DNA of 5,093 nucleotides from Planctomycetota bacterium (lineage in GTDB: Bacteria; Planctomycetota; UBA8108): assembly GCA_022451445.1 (NCBI GenBank), contig JAKUSY010000258.1, positions 1 through 5,093 of the forward strand, read 5' to 3'. Below, one piece after another: positions 1 to 4,819 of the stretch; the stretch's first letter is position 1; every line of letters begins with the position of its first letter. The position numbers and the translations under genes are program-made. The notes beneath the pieces were generated by a model, which was not told the origin of the DNA, ran no database searches, and was given only the letters and a program-made list of their open reading frames with translations.

Positions 1-300
1 GAGATCGAGACTCCTGCTCGGTCCGGCGCTGTCGGCAGGGGGCTCTCCTTCGGCCTCGGCGGCGGGCGCCTCTGCGGCAGGGGCCTCTACTTCGGTCTCG
101 GCGGCGGGCTCCTCTGCGGCAGGGGCCTCTCCTTCGGCCTCGGCGGCGGGCTCCTCTGCGGCAGGGGCCTCTACTTCGGGTTCGGCGGCGGGTTCTTCTG
201 CGGCTGGGGCCTCTTCCACGGTGGGAGCTTCTACTTCGGCCTCCTCCACCGCGTTTTCCTCAGCCTGTTCCGGTTCGCCGTTCACTTCTTCATCAATCAT
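1..300 (-). CDS. Acidic Glu/Ala/Pro-repeat protein, N-terminal part (truncated by window edge)
   Basis: An uninterrupted frame of 100 codons runs from an ATG at 300 to base 1, so the C-terminal part lies outside the window. The protein starts MIDEEVNGEPEQ and is almost wholly Glu, Ala, Pro and Val, with no Lys and only one Arg in 100 residues. Residues 30-85 are four tandem 14-residue units of the type EAPAAEEPAAEAEG. There is no signal peptide or membrane segment in the visible part, so it looks like a disordered acidic leader, cytoplasmic unless something later exports it. The start overlaps the phosphatase stop as ATGA, and AGGT (310-307) lies 6 bases upstream of the ATG as a modest ribosome site. 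Both points suggest translational coupling. Such acidic leaders precede many unrelated bacterial domains (FtsY-like and translation factors among them), so no function can be assigned. The alternative, that this is a low-complexity chance frame, is made less likely by the coupled start and in-register repeats. Confidence 0.66.
   Translation of the reverse strand, partial: MIDEEVNGEPEQAEENAVEEAEVEAPTVEEAPAAEEPAAEPEVEAPAAEEPAAEAEGEAPAAEEPAAETEVEAPAAEAPAAEAEGEPPADSAGPSRSLDL
46..213 (-). repeat. Four tandem 42-bp coding repeats
   Basis: Units lie at 46-87, 88-129, 130-171 and 172-213, each exactly 42 bases and in frame with the acidic protein (14 residues per unit). By hand comparison, units 46-87 and 130-171 differ at one base, 88-129 and 130-171 at two, and 130-171 and 172-213 at six. 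Unit endings alternate EV, EG, EV, EG in protein order, which points to an 84-bp higher-order unit. Degenerate part-copies flank the array on both sides (residues 20-29 and 86-90). Copy number could change by slippage or recombination without a frameshift. Confidence 0.9.
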
Positions 301-1469
301 TCGAATACCTGCAATTTTCCATCCGGCTGGAATCCCAGGGCGCTGGCGCGGCCCATGTAGACCTGCTGGTTCATTCCCGTGTCGATCATGATCACGCTAT
401 TGGCGAATCGTCCTTGAATCCTGAGAGACGGCGGCTGCGTGTGCCCGATCACGATTCGGTCCACGTCCTGGAGCCCCAGGATCTTCTTCACCTCCGGCGC
501 GAAGGCTTTTTCGTCGCCAAGCGCGAGGCCACGATACCAGAAGGGGCCGTCACTTGCGAACAGGAGGCTGGTATTCTTTATCCGCTCAATCGCGGCGAAG
601 CTCGTCTCCAGCTTCGGGTGTGCCGCGGCTCCCGCCGCCCGTTCACCGGCCAGCAGCACGAAGAGCTCGTGGACGCCGAGCGAGAGATCGAAGACCCCGA
701 GTTTTTCAAGCTGGTCTGTGGCGGTGAGAAAGGCCTTCAGGTCGGCCTTTACGGAGCTGTTGATCTTCGCCGGGAGGATCGCCGAAACCCGCGGGCTGAT
801 GCCTCCGTGGACGAAGAGGTTGCGGTCCTTGAGGTAGACGGTATTGCGGCTCATCAGCCAGGCGCCGATCCTGCCGCGCAGGGAGAAGGCCTCCCTGTGG
901 GCGAAGAAGCCGCGCGGGAAGGCGGTGGGGAAGATCTTCTCGTTCATCCGCGAGCCGAAGTCGGCGTAGTAGTTCGATTTCAGCAGCCCGGCCGATGTCT
1001 TGCCGAGGGCGAGGATCGAGGTTTTCTTCTTCGCGCGCAGCGCCGCGGTTTCATCCGCGGCGAAGGAGGCGTACTCGCGCGGGTCGACGTAGCGCAGGTC
1101 GCCCACGAGGTTCATCACCTCGTGATTGCCGATCAGCGTCGTGGCCTTGCCCCCCGCCTTTTTCGCCTGGCCCTCGAGCTTCATGAGGAGCTCGACGGCG
1201 GCGCGGGAGCCCGGCCCCCGGTCGAAGATGTCGCCGGTCTGCACCAGCTCTCTCGAGGCCCCGCTCCAGTTGAGCTTACTGTCGACGAGGCCGAGCCTGC
1301 CGAGCAGCTTGATGAACGATTCGTAGTCGCCGTGGATGTCGCCGATGGCGAAGCGCACGGCGGTCTTCGAGGAGGGGCGCTTCTTCGCGGTGTCCTGGGC
1401 TGGAGCGGGCGGCGCGGCCAGCCAGGCCGCCGCGGCGACGGCAAGTATCAACAGCAGGTGTTTTTTCAT
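297..1469 (-). CDS. Secreted PPP-type metallophosphatase (Shewanella-like phosphatase group likely)
   Basis: This is a calcineurin-like (PPP superfamily) phosphoesterase of 390 residues from the ATG at 1469. All core metal-site motifs are present: GDIHGD at 43-48, GDIFDRG at 79-85, GNHE at 114-117, VHGG around His221 and GHT at 342-344, with a further IDTG at 363-366. They should hold a dinuclear metal centre that hydrolyses phosphate esters, perhaps on phosphoproteins. The GDIHGD form and the wide gap between GNHE and VHGG resemble bacterial Shewanella-like phosphatases more than ApaH. The N-terminus is a Sec signal peptide: MKKH, a hydrophobic run to about residue 20, and a likely cut after A-P-A at residue 24, giving a periplasmic or secreted enzyme. 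An in-frame GTG at 1478 would add three residues. I prefer the ATG because it gives a normal MKK start, but neither has a clear Shine-Dalgarno. It follows the HEAT gene by 61 bases. Substrate unknown. Confidence 0.92.
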   Translation of the reverse strand: MKKHLLLILAVAAAAWLAAPPAPAQDTAKKRPSSKTAVRFAIGDIHGDYESFIKLLGRLGLVDSKLNWSGASRELVQTGDIFDRGPGSRAAVELLMKLEGQAKKAGGKATTLIGNHEVMNLVGDLRYVDPREYASFAADETAALRAKKKTSILALGKTSAGLLKSNYYADFGSRMNEKIFPTAFPRGFFAHREAFSLRGRIGAWLMSRNTVYLKDRNLFVHGGISPRVSAILPAKINSSVKADLKAFLTATDQLEKLGVFDLSLGVHELFVLLAGERAAGAAAHPKLETSFAAIERIKNTSLLFASDGPFWYRGLALGDEKAFAPEVKKILGLQDVDRIVIGHTQPPSLRIQGRFANSVIMIDTGMNQQVYMGRASALGFQPDGKLQVFE

Positions 1470-1500
1470 GGTTTGCACATGTTACCCGCGCGGAGTCCCG

Positions 1501-1516
1501 GAGGGAAAAATCCCTC
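1501..1516. other. 6-bp inverted repeat between HEAT and phosphatase genes
   Basis: GAGGGA and TCCCTC flank an AAAA loop. A run of seven A (T on the minus strand) lies next to it at 1518-1524. On the minus strand, the direction of transcription here, the T-run precedes the hairpin instead of following it, so this is not a standard intrinsic terminator. A second GAGGG, overlapping the HEAT stop at 1528-1532, could compete for the same CCCTC arm. It may attenuate or stabilise the transcript between the two genes. The rest of this 61-base gap shows nothing. Confidence 0.35.
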
Positions 1517-1530
1517 GAAAAAAAGCGCCC

Positions 1531-2196
1531 TCAGCGCCTGGATTTTTCGAGCGCCTCGCGGGCGAGTTTTTTCACCCAGGGGTCCTTGTCGCTCAGCGCG
1601 GCGCGCAGCAGCTCGGCGCCATCGGGGCCTCCCGTCTCCGCGACGATCCGGATGATCGCCCTGCGCGTCAGCGCGAAGGGATGGCGCGCCGCCTTCTCGA
1701 GGTAGGGGAGGGTCACGGGCCCGAGGCGCTTCAGCGCGGCCTCGGCGCGTACCCTGTTCTGGGAGCGTTGGCGCGAGAGCTCGCTGATGTAGCCCAGGAT
1801 CTCGGCCTCGAGCTTCGCATCGATGGGCTCAGCGTCGGTCCTGTCGGGTTGTTCCGTTTTCTCAACGGGCCTCTTCTTTTCTTCGGGCTTTTTCGGGAGC
1901 TCCCCGGGTTTCTTCTCGGCGGGCTTTGCGCCCTTTGGGCTGCCGTCGCTTCCGGGCTTCCCGGTAGCGGTCCTGAAGTCGCAGCTCGAGTCGCGCAGCA
2001 CACGAAGGATCCTGCCCGGCTCGAGGGTGAGCGAGCCTCCCCCGGTGAAGGTTATCCTGACGGGGCCGGTGGCGGGCAGCTTGCCGATGACCTTTCCGTG
2101 GATGACGCGGCCGTTCTGCAGCTCGATGGGGTCGGCCGGGACCGGTCCGGCGCCAGCCGCCAGCAGCATGGTGAGGATCAGGAGGTTCTTTTTCAT
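1531..2196 (-). CDS. Secreted HEAT-repeat protein with N-terminal beta domain
   Basis: The product is 221 residues from the ATG at 2196. It starts MKKNLLILTMLLAAGAG and has a likely signal peptidase I cut after V-P-A at residue 21, so it should be exported. Residues 24-69 (IELQNGRVIHGKVIGK onward, ending LRVLRD) form a short strand-rich segment with the NG...G.V pattern seen in many exported proteins of unknown role. Residues about 75-125 are a Lys/Pro/Glu-rich linker, probably disordered. Residues about 128-220 are helical with HEAT-type spacing (LPYLEKAARHPFALTRRAI, then LLRAALSDKDPWVKKLAREA), roughly two PBS-lyase-like HEAT repeats. HEAT repeats usually bind protein partners; no catalytic residues are evident. 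An in-frame GTG at 2220 would add eight residues, but the TATAAT at 2232-2227 would put the transcript start about there, which favours 2196. It lies upstream of the exported phosphatase and may be its partner (inference). Confidence 0.85.
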   Translation of the reverse strand: MKKNLLILTMLLAAGAGPVPADPIELQNGRVIHGKVIGKLPATGPVRITFTGGGSLTLEPGRILRVLRDSSCDFRTATGKPGSDGSPKGAKPAEKKPGELPKKPEEKKRPVEKTEQPDRTDAEPIDAKLEAEILGYISELSRQRSQNRVRAEAALKRLGPVTLPYLEKAARHPFALTRRAIIRIVAETGGPDGAELLRAALSDKDPWVKKLAREALEKSRR

Positions 2197-2226
2197 GGTT
2201 CTTCGGGGCGTTCCGCCCACACCTCA

Positions 2227-2255
2227 ATTATAGAATGCCGCGGGTGAACTGTCCG
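2227..2255 (-). promoter_or_regulatory. Sigma-70-like promoter for the HEAT/phosphatase unit
   Basis: On the minus strand, CGGACA (2255-2250; four of six matches to TTGACA) is followed by exactly 17 bases and then a perfect TATAAT (2232-2227). It lies in the 116-base gap between hisF and the HEAT gene. The -10 box ends 30 bases before the ATG at 2196, giving a leader of about 24 bases. In a GC-rich region a perfect TATAAT with correct spacing is unlikely to be chance, but no start site is proven. I see no terminator for hisF in the same gap, so read-through from hisHF remains possible. Confidence 0.55.
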
Positions 2256-2312
2256 GTCGGAAAAGAAGGATGGCCGCAAAAGCCCCATTCCAGGCCGCCT
2301 TCGACCGATAAT

Positions 2313-3110
2313 TCAGTCCGCCTCGGCGTTGCCGGTCTCCAGCCGCACCCGGATGCCGGCGGCCGCCAGCTCGCCCTTGATCCCGGCGATGGTGAAGCCG
2401 AGGAAGTGGACCATGCTGGCGATGAGGGCGGCATCGGCCTCGCCGTCGGTGAGCACCCGGGCGAGGTGCTCGCTGGTGCCGGCGCCGCCGCTGGCGATGA
2501 CCGGGATCTCCACGGCGCGCGAGACCATGCGGGTGGCCGTCAGCTCGTAGCCGTCGCGGGTGCCGTCGGCATCGATCGAGTTGAGGCAGATCTCCCCGGC
2601 GCCGAGCGCCTCGGCCCTCTTCGCCCACTCGAGCATGTCGATGCCGGTGCGCTCGCGGCCGCCCTTGACGACGATCTCGTAGCCCGAGGGGATCGATTCG
2701 CTGGCGCCGACCTCCAGGGCATCCATTCCCAGCACGATGCACTGGTTGCCGAAGGCGCGGGCGCCGTCGGCGATGATCCCGGGCTCCCGTACGGCCAGGG
2801 AGTTGACGCTGACCTTCTCGGCGCCCGCCAGCAGCACCTCGCGCATATCATCGAGGTCGCGGATGCCGCCGCCGACGGAGAAGGGGATGAAGATTCGCTT
2901 CGCCACCTCGCGCACCATCTCGATGTCGATGGGGCGGCCCTCGGCCGAGGCGGTGATGTCGTAGAAGACCAGCTCGTCGACGCCCTGGCGGTAGTATTCC
3001 CCGGCCATCTCCACGGGCTCGCCGACCTCGACGTTGCCCTTGAACTGGACGCCCTTGGTGACCTTGCCGTCGCGGACGTCGAGACATACGATGAGTCGTT
3101 TGGACAGCAT
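2313..3110 (-). CDS. hisF: Imidazole glycerol phosphate synthase, cyclase subunit HisF
   Basis: HisF takes ammonia from HisH and, with PRFAR, makes imidazole glycerol phosphate and AICAR: a histidine biosynthesis step in the cytoplasm. The 265-residue product is a (beta/alpha)8 barrel slightly longer than the usual 250-258. Visible marks are MLSKRLIVCLDV at the start with catalytic Asp11, ELVFYDITAS at 46-55, VGGGIRD at 79-85, catalytic Asp130 in LGMD, DADGT at 180-184, IASGGAG at 205-211 and AALIAS at 227-232 (phosphate binding). The loop after Asp130 is a few residues longer than in the Thermotoga enzyme, and the usual LTS(M/I)D reads LNSID. Both look like a subgroup feature, not decay. I chose the ATG at 3110 because it matches family N-termini, forms TGATG with the hisH stop and has GGAG (3120-3117) six bases upstream. 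An in-frame ATG at 3122 lies inside hisH. No other his gene is in the window. Confidence 0.97.
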   Translation of the reverse strand: MLSKRLIVCLDVRDGKVTKGVQFKGNVEVGEPVEMAGEYYRQGVDELVFYDITASAEGRPIDIEMVREVAKRIFIPFSVGGGIRDLDDMREVLLAGAEKVSVNSLAVREPGIIADGARAFGNQCIVLGMDALEVGASESIPSGYEIVVKGGRERTGIDMLEWAKRAEALGAGEICLNSIDADGTRDGYELTATRMVSRAVEIPVIASGGAGTSEHLARVLTDGEADAALIASMVHFLGFTIAGIKGELAAAGIRVRLETGNAEAD

Positions 3111-3730
3111 CAGGGGCTCCATCCCAGGAAATTGTCGAGCAGGCGCAGGCCTGCGGGGCCGCTCTTCTCGGCGTGGAACTGGACGGCCACGAGGTTGTCC
3201 TTCGCCACGGCGGCCGTGAAGTCGATGCCCCCGTAGGAGGTCATGCCGAGCGCCACGCCGGGCTCTGCCGGCTCGACGTAGTAGCTGTGCACGAAGTAGA
3301 ACTGCGAGCCGGCGGGGATTCCCTCGAGCACGGGATGGGGGTCCGTAAAGCGCACCTCGTTCCAGCCCATGTGCGGGACCTTGCGCCGGCTTCCCTCGGC
3401 GAAGCGGAAGCGGACCACCTCGCCTTCGAGCAGCCCGAGGCAGTTGGTGCCGCCGTCCTCCTCGCTGCTGGAGAAAACCACCTGGCAGCCGATACAGATG
3501 CCGAGGATGGGCTTGCCCGCCGAGTGGGCGTCCCGGAGCGCCGCGGCCAGTCCGAGCTTCTCGAGGCTCTCCATCGAGGAGCCCGCGGCGCCGACCCCCG
3601 GGAAGATGACGCGCTCGGCCGAGCGCACGACATCGGGGTCGCGGGTTATTTCCGGTTCGTGGCCGAGGTGGCGAACGGCGCAGGCGACGCTCGTCAGGTT
3701 CCCGGCATCGTAGTCGAGTACGGCAATCAT
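3110..3730 (-). CDS. hisH: Imidazole glycerol phosphate synthase, glutaminase subunit HisH
   Basis: HisH hydrolyses glutamine and channels the ammonia to HisF. It is a class I (triad) glutamine amidotransferase of 206 residues, normal for the family. Visible marks are MIAVLDYDAGN at the start, the oxyanion strand PGVG at 44-47, the nucleophile Cys79 in GICIGCQ, KVPHMGWN at 117-124, FVHSYY at 146-151, and the His186/Glu188 pair of the triad in QFHAEKS. All catalytic residues are intact. The same frame stays open upstream to 4006, but that extension is low in family similarity and overlaps the divergent pseudouridine synthase, so the ATG at 3730 is the start. Only a weak ribosome site is visible (GGAG 12 bases away, AGAG adjacent). 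Its stop overlaps the hisF start by one base, which fits equal synthesis of a 1:1 complex. A TATAAT box lies 30 bases upstream. Confidence 0.97.
   Translation of the reverse strand: MIAVLDYDAGNLTSVACAVRHLGHEPEITRDPDVVRSAERVIFPGVGAAGSSMESLEKLGLAAALRDAHSAGKPILGICIGCQVVFSSSEEDGGTNCLGLLEGEVVRFRFAEGSRRKVPHMGWNEVRFTDPHPVLEGIPAGSQFYFVHSYYVEPAEPGVALGMTSYGGIDFTAAVAKDNLVAVQFHAEKSGPAGLRLLDNFLGWSP
3117..3120 (-). promoter_or_regulatory. hisF ribosome binding site
   Basis: GGAG sits six bases before the ATG at 3110, inside the last codons of hisH. It selects 3110 over the in-frame ATG at 3122 and, with the TGATG junction, implies re-initiation by ribosomes finishing hisH. Confidence 0.7.
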
Positions 3731-3760
3731 CTCTGTCGGTGGCTCCGTGGGAAGCGGCAC

Positions 3761-3766
3761 ATTATA
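3761..3766 (-). promoter_or_regulatory. TATAAT -10 box for hisH
   Basis: A perfect TATAAT on the minus strand ends 30 bases before the hisH ATG, the same distance as the -10 box of the HEAT gene. No convincing -35 is present at 16-18 bases; that space holds a GC-rich inverted repeat instead. The promoter may therefore depend on an activator, or the match may be chance. Confidence 0.45.
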
Positions 3767-3767
3767 C

Positions 3768-3785
3768 AGCGCGCATCCGCGCGCT
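3768..3785. promoter_or_regulatory. Perfect 7-bp inverted repeat in divergent hisH/synthase promoter region
   Basis: AGCGCGC and GCGCGCT flank a four-base ATCC centre. The repeat begins one base upstream of the hisH TATAAT, where a bound protein would contact or block RNA polymerase, and 42 bases before the synthase ATG at 3828. It could be an operator serving one or both divergent genes, or, if the synthase transcript starts upstream of it, a leader hairpin. Alternating GC runs form such repeats easily in GC-rich DNA, so conservation must decide. Confidence 0.45.
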
Positions 3786-3827
3786 CGGCTGGAAAAAGGC
3801 TCCCCTGCCGGGTGCCGAGACTGTAGC

Positions 3828-4784
3828 ATGCGCGGCATGACTGAAAGGGAAGGCTCCGCGGGGGGTGGTGGGAAAAAACGCCAGGGAGTGGCGAAGGGAC
3901 TGCATGGCGGCGTCCGCGAGGTGTACCGCGATGAGGCGATCTGGGTGCTCGACAAGCCCTCCGGGGTGCTCTCCCATCCGAACCATCCAGGCAGGAAGGC
4001 CTCCAACGCCCTCTTGAAGGGAGAGTTCGACTTCGAGGACGAGAGCTACCGGATCAAGGTGCCGGGCGGCGGTCTGCACCGGGTGTGGCTCCTTCACCGT
4101 CTCGACATCGACACCAGCGGTCTCATCGTCTGCGCTCTCGACCCGGAGGCGGGGGCGATCTTCAAGCAGGCCCTGCACGACCGCGAGGTCGAGAAGACCT
4201 ACAAGGCGCTGCTTCTCTCGGCGCCGCGGCCGCCCATCGGCAGCTGGAGCGACTGCCTGGGACGGGCGGCGCGCGGCAGCCGTGTCGAGGTGCGGGTACG
4301 GTCGGGGCGCAAGGCCAACGCCGAGACCTCCTACGAGCTCGAGCGCACCTTTGCCGGCACCGGGATCTCGCTCGTGCGCCTGGTGCCGCATACCGGCCGA
4401 ACCCACCAGCTGCGTGTCCAGGCGGCGCGCCACGGCGCGCCGGTCGCCGGCGACCAGCGCTACGGGGACTTTGAGGCCAATAAGTTCCTGGCCGAGAAGA
4501 TCGGTCTCAAGCGCATGTTTCTGCACGCCGGGGGACTGAGCTTCAGTCATACGCTCACCGGCCACCGTCTGCGCTTCCAGCAGGATCTCAGCCAGCGCCT
4601 GACGCTGCCGCTCGAGCGCCTCGAGAGGCTGGAGACCCGGGTGCCGCGGCGCAAGCAGCCGGAGGGCGACCACCACGCGTTCCGCAGGCGTCGGAAAAAG
4701 GAAAAGGACCAGGACCGGGAGCAGGGCCGCGGCCGCGGCCGCCGGGGTCAGCGCCGGGGACGCGGCAAGAAGAAGCGGAAGTAG
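3828..4784 (+). CDS. RluA-family pseudouridine synthase with basic C-terminal tail
   Basis: The enzyme isomerises uridine to pseudouridine in rRNA or tRNA. The 318-residue product has the RluA core from about 29 to 265: VLDKPSGVLSHP at 40-51, the signature HRLDIDTSG at 90-98 with catalytic Asp93, KTYKALL at 123-129, and HTGRTHQLRVQ at 188-198. GDQRYGD at 208-214 and LKRMFLHAG at 227-235 recall RluC/RluA more than TruB or RsuA. No N-terminal S4 domain is seen, only about 28 Gly/Lys-rich residues. Residues 271-318 are a low-complexity tail in which 24 of 48 residues are Arg or Lys and 7 are Gly, probably an RNA-binding disordered segment. The exact target site cannot be told. In-frame starts exist at GTG 3747, ATG 3828 and ATG 3837. 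I use 3828 because 3747 would overlap the hisH promoter, but no clear ribosome site separates 3828 from 3837. No typical terminator follows. Confidence 0.94.
   Translation: MRGMTEREGSAGGGGKKRQGVAKGLHGGVREVYRDEAIWVLDKPSGVLSHPNHPGRKASNALLKGEFDFEDESYRIKVPGGGLHRVWLLHRLDIDTSGLIVCALDPEAGAIFKQALHDREVEKTYKALLLSAPRPPIGSWSDCLGRAARGSRVEVRVRSGRKANAETSYELERTFAGTGISLVRLVPHTGRTHQLRVQAARHGAPVAGDQRYGDFEANKFLAEKIGLKRMFLHAGGLSFSHTLTGHRLRFQQDLSQRLTLPLERLERLETRVPRRKQPEGDHHAFRRRRKKEKDQDREQGRGRGRRGQRRGRGKKKRK
4725..4742 (+). repeat. Three GGCCGC hexamers in the synthase tail
   Basis: Three perfect head-to-tail GGCCGC units encode Gly-Arg three times within the basic C-terminal tail. In-frame hexamer slippage could lengthen or shorten the Gly-Arg run, which may be how the tail grew. 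Confidence 0.75.
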
Positions 4785-4819
4785 CCCTAGCAGAGGCGGG
4801 CAGGTTCAGTACAACGGAA

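Noticed and set aside
46..213. The 42-bp repeats as a CRISPR array or non-coding satellite
   Set aside because: The units are contiguous without spacers and keep one reading frame with conserved acidic residues, so they are coding repeats.
1501..1524. Hairpin plus T-run as an intrinsic terminator between the HEAT and phosphatase genes
   Set aside because: On the transcribed strand the T-run comes before the stem, and on the plus strand the stem is followed by A, so neither direction fits.
414..1655. Long plus-strand frame (413 codons) opposite the phosphatase
   Set aside because: It is antisense to a gene with complete catalytic motifs, is rich in Arg/Glu/Gly as expected of GC-rich antisense frames, and shows no domain.
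1336..3236. Plus-strand frames 1336-2247 and 2235-3236
   Set aside because: They are antisense shadows of the HEAT gene and hisF, with repetitive Asp/Val/Ala or Gly/Leu composition and no family motifs.
3740..3768. Plus-strand promoter with TATACA (3763-3768) for the pseudouridine synthase
   Set aside because: The -35 position (3740-3745, TGGCTC) matches poorly and the box is the complement region of the better minus-strand TATAAT.
3731..4006. N-terminal extension of hisH to 4006
   Set aside because: HisH proteins begin at the MIAVLDYDAGN strand; the extension is Pro/Ser-rich, overlaps the divergent gene and lies upstream of the candidate hisH promoter.
3762..4676. Minus-strand frame of 304 codons opposite the pseudouridine synthase
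   Set aside because: It is antisense to an intact RluA-family gene and no recognisable motif is present.
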